The position numbers and the translations under genes were made by a program. A stretch of DNA of 64,000 nucleotides, from positions 5,146,001-5,210,000 of the forward strand of contig NZ_CP107960.1 of assembly GCF_036077095.1 (NCBI RefSeq), given 5' to 3'. The notes under the pieces were generated by a model. It was not told the DNA's origin. It worked only from the letters and a program-made list of their open reading frames with translations, and made no database searches. The first letter of the stretch is position 1. The number at the start of each line of letters is the position of its first letter. The stretch comes from Streptomyces sp. NBC_00376 (lineage in GTDB: Bacteria > Actinomycetota > Actinomycetes > Streptomycetales > Streptomycetaceae). This document shows positions 44,564-54,000 of this stretch, piece by piece.

Positions 44564-46180
44564 TCAACGGCGTGTCGGTGGGATGCCCGCCAGGATCCGG
44601 GGCTCCTCGCTCTGGTAGAGGCGGCGTGCCGCGGGGGCCGTGTGGCGGGGGAGGACCGTGCCCAGCCAGCCCGCCAGGAATCCGGCGGGGATGGAGACGA
44701 GCCCGGTGGTGGTGAACGGGAACCAGTTGAAGTCGTGGTCGGGGAAGACCGAGGTGGGGGAGCCGGAGACCAGGTTGGTGCCGGTGATCAGCACCAGGGT
44801 GGTGAGGGTGCCGACGACGAGGGTGCAGAGCAGTCCGGTGCGGGTGAAGCGCCGCCAGAACATGCTGTAGAGGAGCGCCGGGGCGAGCGCGGACGCGCCG
44901 ACGCAGAACGAGAGCGTCGCCAGCGCCTGCACGTTCCAGTGCCTGGCCACGACCGCGAGAGTGGTGGCGAGCAGTCCGACGACGATCGCCGAGGCCTGTG
45001 CCGTACGCATCTCGGACAGGCCGGCCAGCGGCTTGCGGTCGGGGTCGCGCACCCCGTGCAGGCCGTGCGCGAACAGGTCATGGGCGAGGGAGTTGGCGCA
45101 GGCCAGGATCATTCCGGCGACGGAGGCGAGCAGAGTGAGGAAGATCGCCGTCGTCATCGTCGTGATGATCAGGGCCCCCAGCTGCGTACCGTTGGCGACC
45201 TCGCCGCTGATCTGGAGGATCGCGCTGTTCCCGGACGCCCCGGCACCGGTGATGACGTCGTGGTCGACGAGGGCCCCCGCGCCGAAGCCGATCACGACGA
45301 GCAGCAGGCAGATCGCGGCGACCACGGATATCGCCCAGGACATCGAGCGCCGGACGGCCTGTGTGGAGCGGGCGCTCGACATGCGCATGGCCACGTGCGG
45401 CAGGCAGGCGGCACCGAGCACCACGGTCAGTTCGGAGCTGACCATGTCGAGGCCGCTGCCCTTGAACTGGAGCCCCGAGCGCAGGTACTCGGCGCCCGCG
45501 CCGCTGCTCTGCCGGGCGGCCGAGAGCAGCGAGTCGGTGTTCCAGTCGAACCTGTTCATGATCATGACGGCGATGGTGAAGGCGGCCACGAAGAGGACCA
45601 CGGTCTTCACGATCTGGATCAGCGAGGTGCCCTTCATGCCGCCGATCGCCGCGTAGCCGATCATCAGGATGCCGAGACCGATGATGGCGCCGGTGCGGAA
45701 CCCGGAGGTGTCGAACCCGAGGATGAAGGCGAGCAGATCGCCGCTGCTGGCGAGCTGGACGACCATCATCGGGACGAGCGCGGCGAGGGTGGCCGCGCAG
45801 GCGGTGATGCGGACCGCGCGGCCGGGGGCGCGGCGCACGAACACGTCGCCCATGGTGAACCCGCCCACGTTGCGCAGCGGTTCGGCGAGCAGGAACATCA
45901 GCAGGACGAGCGAGAGGGTGATGCTCAGGGCGAGGATCATCCCGTCGTAGCCGGTGAGGGCGATGATGCCGGTGGTGCCGAGCACCGTGGCCGCGGAGAG
46001 GTAGTCGCCCGCGAGGGCGAAGCCGCTCTGCATGGGCGAGAGCGAGCGGGAACCGGTGTAGAACTCGTCGACGTCGTCACGGTCCGGGCCGGTCATCACG
46101 CAGAGCAGCAGTGCCACGGTGCCCACGGCGAGGAAGGCCACCAGGGACATCGACTGCGCGGAGTTGTCGAATCCGTTCAC
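44564..46180 (-). CDS. Sodium:solute symporter (SSS family, acetate/monocarboxylate type)
   Basis: 538-residue permease with about 13 membrane helices. Family landmarks include DEFYTGSRSLSPMQSGFALAG, YLSAATVLGTTGIIALTGYDG, the SSS signature region GGMKGTSLIQIVKTVVLFVA, and CLPHVAMRMSSARSTQAVRRSM. The ActP/MctC-like relatives carry acetate, pyruvate or propionate with a cation; which one cannot be read here. The GTG start overlaps the DUF485 gene by four bases, and that pairing is typical of MctC/ActP systems. The start could be a few codons later, but the coupling supports this one. Confidence 0.9.
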   Translation of the reverse strand: MNGFDNSAQSMSLVAFLAVGTVALLLCVMTGPDRDDVDEFYTGSRSLSPMQSGFALAGDYLSAATVLGTTGIIALTGYDGMILALSITLSLVLLMFLLAEPLRNVGGFTMGDVFVRRAPGRAVRITACAATLAALVPMMVVQLASSGDLLAFILGFDTSGFRTGAIIGLGILMIGYAAIGGMKGTSLIQIVKTVVLFVAAFTIAVMIMNRFDWNTDSLLSAARQSSGAGAEYLRSGLQFKGSGLDMVSSELTVVLGAACLPHVAMRMSSARSTQAVRRSMSWAISVVAAICLLLVVIGFGAGALVDHDVITGAGASGNSAILQISGEVANGTQLGALIITTMTTAIFLTLLASVAGMILACANSLAHDLFAHGLHGVRDPDRKPLAGLSEMRTAQASAIVVGLLATTLAVVARHWNVQALATLSFCVGASALAPALLYSMFWRRFTRTGLLCTLVVGTLTTLVLITGTNLVSGSPTSVFPDHDFNWFPFTTTGLVSIPAGFLAGWLGTVLPRHTAPAARRLYQSEEPRILAGIPPTRR

Positions 46181-46656
46181 CGGGCCGCTCCCGCTCTTCG
46201 CAGCCGGGCGGCGAGCGGATCGGCCGTGCGCCGGGCGGTCCGCTCGTACAGGGCGATGGCGAGCAGCGCCACGGGGAGCTGGCAGAGCCCCAGGGCCAGG
46301 CCGACGTTGAGGCCGCCGAACAGGGGCTGGTCCAGCAGGTCCTTGGCGTATCCGGAGAGCAGCAGGAAGACCACGAAGTAGCCGAGCGCGGTCAGCGCCG
46401 CGGTGCGCCGCAGGACCCGGTACGAGGTGCGCAGTCGGCGCAGGTCGCTGTGGCGGCCGGGCGCGGATGCGGGGGCGCCGGAGGCATCGGAGGCGTCGGG
46501 GGTGCCCGGCAAGCCGGGGTCGGGGGCGTCGGAGCTCTGCCAGGGCAGCAGATAGTCGGCGTGGTGCGGGGGCGGCGGCCGATGCTGAGGGGACGGCTTC
46601 GGCAGCGGTCCGGGCCAGGAGGAGTGGGGGGCCGGGGGCGGGTTTCCGTGCGACAT
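46177..46656 (-). CDS. DUF485 membrane protein, symporter partner
   Basis: 159 residues: a Pro/Ser/His-rich cytoplasmic N-terminus (about 1-70), then DLRRLRTSYRVLRRTAALTALGYFVVFLL and a second helix LNVGLALGLCQLPVALLAIALYE, followed by RTADPLAARLR. This is the DUF485 pattern seen directly before acetate/monocarboxylate symporters (YjcH/ActP). Stop overlaps the symporter GTG. Confidence 0.88.
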   Translation of the reverse strand: MSHGNPPPAPHSSWPGPLPKPSPQHRPPPPHHADYLLPWQSSDAPDPGLPGTPDASDASGAPASAPGRHSDLRRLRTSYRVLRRTAALTALGYFVVFLLLSGYAKDLLDQPLFGGLNVGLALGLCQLPVALLAIALYERTARRTADPLAARLRRAGAAR

Positions 46657-46993
46657 CGGGGTGCTGCTCCTTGCATGGCTCGGGTCCTGGGGCGGGCGGC
46701 AAGGCAGGAGTGCGGGTGCGTTCGGATGCGCGAACATTACTTGTGAGTACGGCAGTTGGGGAGGGGGTGGCCTGAATTACCCACGGTAATGGCTCAGTTG
46801 CGTGAGGCCGGGTGAACCGGAGGTGGCGGCCGGGCGGGAACGGGGTCCTCCGGCGAGGCCCTCGGTACACCTTTGGTCGGAGCCCCTGACACGGGTCTCC
46901 GCCCTGGGGTCGAGACCCCTAGGGGGAGCTCCTTAATTCTCGCCAGGGGCGGTTCCTCCCGGCGGAGGACGTGACGGCGGGGGTCCGTTCCTT

Positions 46994-47030
46994 AACGTTT
47001 TTCCTACACCGCAACGTTTTCCCGCACCGC
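46994..47030. repeat. Tandem direct repeats in the DUF485/ABC divergent region
   Basis: AACGTTTTTCCTACACCGC (46994-47012) is followed at once by AACGTTTTCCCGCACCGC (47013-47030). They lie in the 543-base gap between the DUF485 gene and the ABC exporter, which contains no gene. The gap also holds the palindrome CCCCTAGGGG (46916-46925). Probable regulator-binding sites. Confidence 0.6.
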
Positions 47031-47199
47031 GGAAAGCGGCTGGATCCCACCGCCGGAGCGGGCGGACAGCGGGGGAGGGGTGGGGAAAACCCCACCCGGG
47101 AACTGCGCTGGACACCAGTGCGCCGGACCCGCTCCCGACACCAGACTCTGCGATGCGCGCCGACACATTCCTGACGATGACCGACATAGGAGAGAAACC

Positions 47200-47988
47200 G
47201 TGACAACGGCTGTGACCATTCCCAGGCACGGGGACACTGGAGGGCTTACGGCCGTCGCCGCGCGGGCGCGGCAGGTCGTCAAGGCGTACGGGGCGGGCGA
47301 GACCCGGGTCGTCGCGCTCGACCATGTCGACGTGGACATCGCCCGGGGGCAGTTCACCGCGATCATGGGGCCGTCCGGCTCCGGCAAGTCGACCCTGATG
47401 CACTGCCTGGCCGGCCTGGACACCGTGAGCTCGGGGCAGATCTTCCTCGACGACACCGAGATCACCGGGCTCAAGGACAAGAAGCTCACCCAGCTCCGCC
47501 GGGACCGGATCGGCTTCATCTTCCAGGCGTTCAACCTGCTTCCCACGCTCAACGCGCTGGAGAACATCACGCTGCCGATGGACATCGCGGGCCGCAGGCC
47601 CGACGCCGCCTGGCTGCGGCAGGTCGTGGAGACCGTCGGCCTCGCCGAGCGGCTGAAGCACCGGCCGACCGAGCTCTCCGGCGGCCAGCAGCAGCGCGTC
47701 GCGGTGGCCAGGGCGCTCGCCGCCCGCCCGGAGATCATCTTCGGCGACGAGCCCACCGGGAACCTGGACTCCCGGGCCGGCGCCGAGGTGCTGAGCTTCC
47801 TGCGCAGGTCGGTCGACGAGCTGGGCCAGACCATCGTCATGGTCACCCACGACCCGGTGGCCGCCTCCTACGCGGACCGGGTCCTCTACCTCGCCGACGG
47901 ACGCATCGTCGACGAGATGCACAGCCCGACGGCCGACCAGGTCCTCGACCGCATGAAGGACTTCGACTCGCGCGGGCGGACGTCATGA
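47200..47988 (+). CDS. ABC transporter ATP-binding protein (MacB/LolD type)
   Basis: 262 residues. Walker A GPSGSGKST, Q-loop FIFQAFNLLPTLNALEN, signature LSGGQQQRVAVARALA, Walker B IIFGDEPTGNLD, and H-loop VTHD are all intact. The length and the FQAFNLLP/EPTGNLD words place it with MacB/LolD/FtsE-type ATPases that drive FtsX-like permeases. GTG start with AGGAGA upstream. Stop overlaps the permease ATG (ATGA). Confidence 0.93.
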   Translation: MTTAVTIPRHGDTGGLTAVAARARQVVKAYGAGETRVVALDHVDVDIARGQFTAIMGPSGSGKSTLMHCLAGLDTVSSGQIFLDDTEITGLKDKKLTQLRRDRIGFIFQAFNLLPTLNALENITLPMDIAGRRPDAAWLRQVVETVGLAERLKHRPTELSGGQQQRVAVARALAARPEIIFGDEPTGNLDSRAGAEVLSFLRRSVDELGQTIVMVTHDPVAASYADRVLYLADGRIVDEMHSPTADQVLDRMKDFDSRGRTS

Positions 47989-50570
47989 CCGTCTGGAAGA
48001 CATCGCGGCGGAACTTCTTCGCCCACAAGGGACGCATGGCGCTCTCCGCCGTGGCCGTCCTGCTGTCGGTGGCGTTCGTGTGCGGCACGCTCGTCTTCAC
48101 CGACACCATGAACACCACCTTCGACAAGCTCTTCGCCGCGACCGCGGCCGATGTCACGGTCTCCCCGAAGGACCCCGAGAAGAACAACGGGATCCCGGAG
48201 AACGGCAAGCCCGCCACGGTCCCCGCGTCCGCCGTCGGGCGGGCCGCGAAGGCCACCGGCGCGAAGGCGGCCGAGGGCGCGGTCTCCAGCATGTCCGTCA
48301 CCGTCGTCGACAGCCACGACAAGAACCTGGGCCCGACCTCGGGCGCCCCGACTATCGCGGGCAACTGGACGAGGAACGACCTCCGTTCGATGGAGATCTC
48401 CTCCGGCCACGCACCGCGCGGCCCGACCGAGGTGATGGTCGACGCCGACACCGCCGAGAAGCACCACCTGAAGCTCGGCGACGAACTGCGCACCATCACC
48501 GCCAGCGGCGACATCAGGGCCGCGATCAGCGGCATCGCCGCCTTCAAGGTCACCAACCCCGGCGCCGCGGTCGTCTACTTCGACACCGTCACCGCCCAGA
48601 CGAAGCTGCTCGGCGCGCCCGACGTCTTCAGCATGGTCTCCGTCACCGCCGAAGCGGGCGTCCCCGACGAGCAGCTGAAGAAGAACGTCGCCACGGCGCT
48701 CGGCGACACCTCCGCGTACAAGCTCCAGACGCAGGAGCAGGCGGCGGCGGCCAACAAGGACTCGATGGGCTCCTTCCTCGACGTCATGAAGTACGCGATG
48801 CTCGGCTTCGCCGGGATCGCCCTCCTCGTCGGCATCTTCCTGATCGTCAACACCTTCTCGATGCTGGTGGCCCAGCGCACCCGCGAGATCGGCCTGATGC
48901 GGGCCATCGGCTCCAGCCGCAAGCAGGTCAACCGGTCCGTGCTGATCGAGGCGCTGTTCCTCGGCGTCGTCGGCTCGCTCCTCGGCGTCGGCGCGGGCGT
49001 CGGCCTCGCCGTCGGCCTGATGAAGCTCATGGGCGCCATGGGCATGGAACTCTCCACCGGGGACCTCACCGTCGCCTGGACGACCCCGGTGGTCGGCCTG
49101 GTGCTCGGCATCGTCGTCACCGTCGTCGCCGCGTACTTCCCGGCCCGCCGGGCCGGGAAGGTCTCCCCGATGGCCGCCCTGCGCGAGGCCGGAACCCCGG
49201 CGGACGGCCGCGCGGGCCGGGTCCGGGCCGCGATCGGCCTGGTCCTCACGCTGGCCGGCGGCGCCGCGCTCCTCGCCGCGACGAGGGCCGACGAGTCGGC
49301 CGAGGGTTCGCTCATGCTCGGTGCGGGCGTGCTCCTCACCCTGATCGGCTTCATCGTGATCGGCCCGCTGCTGGCCGGCCTCGTGGTCCGGGTGCTGAGC
49401 GCGGTCATGCTGCGGATGTTCGGCCCCGTGGGACGGCTCGCCGAGCGCAACGCCCTGCGCAACCCGCGCCGCACCGGCGCCACCGGCGCCGCCCTGATGG
49501 TCGGTCTCGCCCTGGTCGCCTGCCTCTCGGTCGTCGGCTCCTCCATGGTCGCCTCGGCCACCGAGGAACTCGACAAGTCGGTGGGCGCCGACTTCATCGT
49601 CCAGCCGGCCGGTGGCGACGGCGGGCTGATCGTCGACCAGGCGGCGAAGGCCGTCCGGGCGGCGGGGGACATCGACCACGTCACCTCGTACAAGTCCGTC
49701 AGCGCCTCGCTCACCGCCCCCGACGGCTCCACCGAGATCGACGGCCTGGTCGCCGCCGACCCCACGTACAAGGACGACGTCCGCCGCGAGACGGTCTCCG
49801 GCGAGCTGGCCGCCGCGTACGGCAAGGACGCCATGTCGGTCGGCGAGACGTACGCCACCGAGCACCACGTCGAGGTCGGTGACCGGATCACCGTCGCGTT
49901 CAAGGGCGGCGAGACCGCGAAGCTGAAGGTCGCCGCGATCACCTCGGACGACGTCAACATCGACAAGGGCGCGATGTACATCAACATCACGACCGCCGAG
50001 CGCTACGTCCCCGCCGACACCATGCCGCAGAACATGATCATGTTCGCGAAGGCCGCGGACGGCAAGGAGAAGGAGGCGTACGCCGGTCTCAAGGACGCCC
50101 TCGCCAAGTACCCGCAGTACGAGGTGAAGAACCAGGCCGACTTCAAGCAGCAGCTCAAGGACCAGATCGGCCAGCTGCTGAACATCGTCTACGGCCTGCT
50201 GGCGCTCGCGATCATCGTCGCCGTGCTCGGCGTGGTGAACACCCTGGCCCTGTCGGTGGTCGAGCGGACCCGGGAGATCGGCCTGATGCGCGCCATCGGT
50301 CTCTCCCGCCGCCAGCTGCGCCGGATGATCCGCCTGGAGTCGGTGGTCATCGCGGTCTTCGGAGCCCTGCTCGGCCTCGGCCTCGGCATGGGCTGGGGCA
50401 CGGCGGCCCAGAAGCTGCTGGCCCTGGAGGGCCTCGGCGTCCTGGAGATCCCGTGGCCGACGATCCTCACGGTCTTCGTCGCCTCCGCCTTCGTCGGCCT
50501 GTTCGCGGCCCTGGTCCCGGCGTTCCGGGCGGGCCGGATGAATGTCCTGAACGCGATCGCCACCGATTAG
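47985..50570 (+). CDS. FtsX-like permease (MacB-type ABC exporter)
   Basis: 861 residues with the duplicated FtsX layout. An N-terminal helix (about 17-40) is followed by a large extracellular domain and three helices around residues 265-400. A middle pair of helices near 410-480 follows, then a second extracellular domain, and three more helices near 730-850. Twin cytoplasmic motifs RTREIGLMRAIGSSRKQV and RTREIGLMRAIGLSRRQL mark the two permease cores. Such exporters move lipids, peptides or antibiotics, or act as mechanotransmission devices; the substrate is unknown. A perfect hairpin follows. Confidence 0.93.
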   Translation: MTVWKTSRRNFFAHKGRMALSAVAVLLSVAFVCGTLVFTDTMNTTFDKLFAATAADVTVSPKDPEKNNGIPENGKPATVPASAVGRAAKATGAKAAEGAVSSMSVTVVDSHDKNLGPTSGAPTIAGNWTRNDLRSMEISSGHAPRGPTEVMVDADTAEKHHLKLGDELRTITASGDIRAAISGIAAFKVTNPGAAVVYFDTVTAQTKLLGAPDVFSMVSVTAEAGVPDEQLKKNVATALGDTSAYKLQTQEQAAAANKDSMGSFLDVMKYAMLGFAGIALLVGIFLIVNTFSMLVAQRTREIGLMRAIGSSRKQVNRSVLIEALFLGVVGSLLGVGAGVGLAVGLMKLMGAMGMELSTGDLTVAWTTPVVGLVLGIVVTVVAAYFPARRAGKVSPMAALREAGTPADGRAGRVRAAIGLVLTLAGGAALLAATRADESAEGSLMLGAGVLLTLIGFIVIGPLLAGLVVRVLSAVMLRMFGPVGRLAERNALRNPRRTGATGAALMVGLALVACLSVVGSSMVASATEELDKSVGADFIVQPAGGDGGLIVDQAAKAVRAAGDIDHVTSYKSVSASLTAPDGSTEIDGLVAADPTYKDDVRRETVSGELAAAYGKDAMSVGETYATEHHVEVGDRITVAFKGGETAKLKVAAITSDDVNIDKGAMYINITTAERYVPADTMPQNMIMFAKAADGKEKEAYAGLKDALAKYPQYEVKNQADFKQQLKDQIGQLLNIVYGLLALAIIVAVLGVVNTLALSVVERTREIGLMRAIGLSRRQLRRMIRLESVVIAVFGALLGLGLGMGWGTAAQKLLALEGLGVLEIPWPTILTVFVASAFVGLFAALVPAFRAGRMNVLNAIATD

Positions 50571-50602
50571 CGCGGGCGACGGCCGACGTAGGATGACCTG
50601 AT

Positions 50603-50640
50603 CCGGCCCCGGGGTGTTCCTCCAAACACCCCGGGGCCGG
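50603..50640 (+). terminator. Strong terminator after the ABC exporter
   Basis: CCGGCCCCGGGGTGTT (50603-50618) pairs perfectly with AACACCCCGGGGCCGG (50625-50640), 16 bp with a six-base loop, 33 bases after the stop. Confidence 0.85.
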
Positions 50641-50755
50641 ATTCGTACGTGCGGGACGCCCCACCGTGGCGCCGTGTCCGAACACCCCGCCGGGCGTGGA
50701 TTGCGGGCGCGGCTGTCACAGCGGAGTCGTACGCTGGGAACCCCCCGGTACGCCA

Positions 50756-50915
50756 GGGGGTGGCTTCTGGATCCTGCCGGGCTCGCGAGGGCCGGTGCGC
50801 ACATCTGCTGCGTTGTCGTCAGTCGCCTACGCTCCGCGTGGGCTCCCTCCTCCGCCTTGCAGCTGCACGCACCGGCCCTCGCTCCCTGATCCGGCAGGAT
50901 CCAGCAGCCACCCCC
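50756..50915. repeat. Long inverted-repeat element (about 160 bp)
   Basis: The outer arms 50756-50780 and 50891-50915 match at 24 of 25 bases (GGGGGTGGCT, then CTGGATCCTGCCGG). The inner arms 50785-50799 and 50868-50882 (GCGAGGGCCGGTGCG) match perfectly. The central part (GCGTTGTCGTCAGTCGCC and beyond) resembles a dispersed intergenic repeat I recall from other Streptomyces. No gene is visible in the 450-base gap between the exporter and mfd beyond this and the terminator. Confidence 0.75.
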
Positions 50916-51020
50916 AGCACGTGTCGGGCGCTTCGCGTTGCCCTGCGCGTTGCTCTACGTGTCGCCCTGGCAGCAGCCGGCTGCCGGACCTCGCCCTAGT
51001 TACCCGGACGGAAGCCCTTC

Positions 51021-54000
51021 ATGAGCCTGCACGGTCTGCTGGATGTCGTCGTACGTGACCCGGCACTCTCCGAAGCGGTGAAGGCCGCCGGCGACGGCCA
51101 CCGGATGCACGTCGACCTCGTCGGCCCGCCCGCCGCCCGCCCCTTCGCCGTCGCCGCACTGGCCCGCGAGACCGGGCGGACCGTGCTCGCCGTCACCGCG
51201 ACCGGCCGGGAGGCCGAGGACCTGGCTGCCGCCCTGCGCACCCTGCTGCCGCCGGACACGATCGCCGAGTTCCCGTCCTGGGAGACCCTGCCGCACGAGC
51301 GGCTCTCGCCCCGCTCGGACACCGTGGGCCGCCGCCTCGCCGTGCTGCGCCGCCTGGCGCACCCGAGGGCGGACGACCCGGAGACCGGCCCGGTCTCCGT
51401 CGTCGTCGCGCCGATCCGCTCCGTGCTCCAGCCGCAGGTCAAGGGGCTCGGCGACCTGGAACCCGTGGCGCTGCGCATCGGCGAGAGCGCCGATCTCGGC
51501 AAGACGGTCGAGGCGCTGGCGGCGGCCGCGTACTCCCGGGTGGAACTGGTCGAGAAGCGTGGCGAGTTCGCCGTACGCGGCGGCATCCTGGACGTGTTCC
51601 CGCCGACCGAGGAGCACCCCCTTCGGGTGGAGTTCTGGGGCGACGACGTCGAGGAGATCCGCTACTTCAAGATCGCCGACCAGCGGTCGCTGGAGATCGC
51701 CGAGCACGGGCTGTGGGCGCCGCCCTGCCGCGAGCTGCTGCTCACCGACGAGGTGCGGGAGCGGGCCGCCGCGCTCGCCGAGGCCCACCCCGAGCTGGGC
51801 GAACTCCTCAACAAGATCGCCGAGGGGATCGCGGTGGAGGGCATGGAGTCCCTCGCCCCGGTCCTGGTCGACGACATGGAGCTGCTGCTCGACGTGTTGC
51901 CGAAGGGCTCGATGGCGCTGGTCTGCGACCCGGAGCGGGTCCGTACCAGGGCCGCCGACCTGGTCGCCACCAGCCAGGAGTTCCTCCAGGCGTCCTGGGC
52001 GGCCACCGCGGGCGGCGGCGAGGCCCCGATCGACGTGGGCGCGGCCTCGCTGTGGGGCATCGCGGACGTCCGGGACCGGGCCCGCGAGCTGGGGATGATG
52101 TGGTGGTCGGTCTCCCCGTTCGCCGCCGACGACGAGCTCGACGAGGACACCCTCAAGTTCACGATGCACGCCCCGGAGTCGTACCGCGGCGACACCGCCC
52201 GCGCGCTCGCCGACACCAAGGGCTGGATCGCCGAGGGCTGGCGCACGGTGTACGTCACCGAGGGCCAGGGCCTCGCCTCCCGTACCGTCGAGGTGCTGAG
52301 CGGCGAGGGCATCGCCGCCCGCCTGGACCCGGACCTGGCGGAGATCTCCCCGTCCGTCGTCCACGTCTCCTGCGGCGCGATCGACCACGGCTTCGTCGAC
52401 CCGGCGCTGAAGCTCGCCGTGCTCACCGAGACGGACCTCACCGGCCAGCGCACCGCCACCAAGGACCTGGGCCGGATGCCGGCCCGCCGCCGCAAGACGA
52501 TCGACCCGCTGACGCTGGAGACCGGCGACTACATCGTCCACGAACAGCACGGCGTGGGCCGCTACATCGAGATGGTGCAGCGCACCGTGCAGGGCGCCAC
52601 CCGCGAGTACCTCCTCGTCGAGTACGCCCCAGCCAAGCGCGGCCAGCCCGGCGACCGCCTGTACATCCCGACCGACCAGCTGGAACAGGTCACCAAGTAC
52701 GTCGGCGGCGAGGCGCCCACCCTGCACCGGCTCGGCGGCGCCGACTGGACGAAGACCAAGGCGCGCGCCAAGAAGGCCGTCAAGGAGATCGCCGCCGACC
52801 TGATCAAGCTGTACTCGGCCCGGATGGCGGCCCCCGGCCACACCTTCGGCCCCGACACCCCCTGGCAGCGCGAACTGGAGGACGCCTTCCCGTACGCGGA
52901 GACGCCCGACCAGCTCTCCACCATCGCCGAGGTCAAGGAGGACATGGAGAAGTCCGTCCCGATGGACCGGCTGATCTGCGGCGACGTCGGCTACGGCAAG
53001 ACGGAGATCGCGGTCCGGGCGGCGTTCAAGGCGGTCCAGGACGGCAAGCAGGTCGCCGTCCTCGTACCCACGACCCTCCTGGTCCAGCAGCACTACGGCA
53101 CGTTCACCGAGCGCTACTCCCAGTTCCCGGTCAACGTGCGGGCGCTCAGCCGCTTCCAGTCCGAGTCCGAGTCCAAGACGACCCTCGAAGGGCTCCGCGA
53201 GGGCTCCGTCGACCTGGTCATCGGCACCCACCGCCTGTTCTCCTCCGAGACCAGGTTCAAGGACCTGGGCCTGGTCATCGTCGACGAGGAGCAGCGCTTC
53301 GGCGTCGAGCACAAGGAGCAGCTGAAGAAGCTCCGCGCCAACGTGGACGTCCTCACCATGTCCGCGACGCCCATCCCCCGCACGCTCGAAATGGCCGTGA
53401 CCGGCATCCGCGAGATGTCGACGATCACCACCCCGCCCGAGGAGCGCCACCCGGTCCTCACCTTCGTCGGCCCGTACGAGGAGAAGCAGATCGGCGCGGC
53501 CATCCGCCGCGAACTGCTCCGCGAGGGCCAGGCGTTCTACATCCACAACCGGGTCGAGTCGATCGACCGCGCCGCCGCCCGCCTCCGCGAGATCGTCCCG
53601 GAGGCCCGGATCGCGACGGCCCACGGCCAGATGTCCGAACAGGCCCTGGAGCAGGTGGTGGTGGACTTCTGGGAGAAGAAGTTCGACGTCCTGGTCTCCA
53701 CGACGATCGTCGAGTCCGGCATCGACATCTCCAACGCCAACACCCTGATCGTGGAGCGCGGCGACAACTTCGGCCTCTCCCAGCTCCACCAGCTGCGCGG
53801 CCGCGTCGGCCGTGGCCGCGAGCGCGGCTACGCGTACTTCCTCTACCCCCCGGAGAAGCCGCTCACCGAGACGGCCCACGAGCGCCTCGCCACGATCGCC
53901 CAGCACACCGAGATGGGCGCGGGCATGTACGTGGCGATGAAGGACCTGGAGATCCGCGGCGCCGGAAACCTCCTGGGCGGCGAGCAGTCCGGTCACATCG

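Noticed and set aside
43723..44715. Long plus-strand frame through the 82-bp repeats
   Set aside because: It encodes the repeat unit twice and then basic low-complexity sequence; it is in a different frame from the DUF5753 domain.
44501..46381. 626-codon plus-strand open frame over the symporter
   Set aside because: Shadow of a clear 13-helix permease; Glu/Gly/Asp/Arg-biased and unlike any family.
47886..50804. 972-codon minus-strand open frame over the ABC permease
   Set aside because: Antisense shadow; His/Asp/Arg-biased sequence and no recognisable motif.
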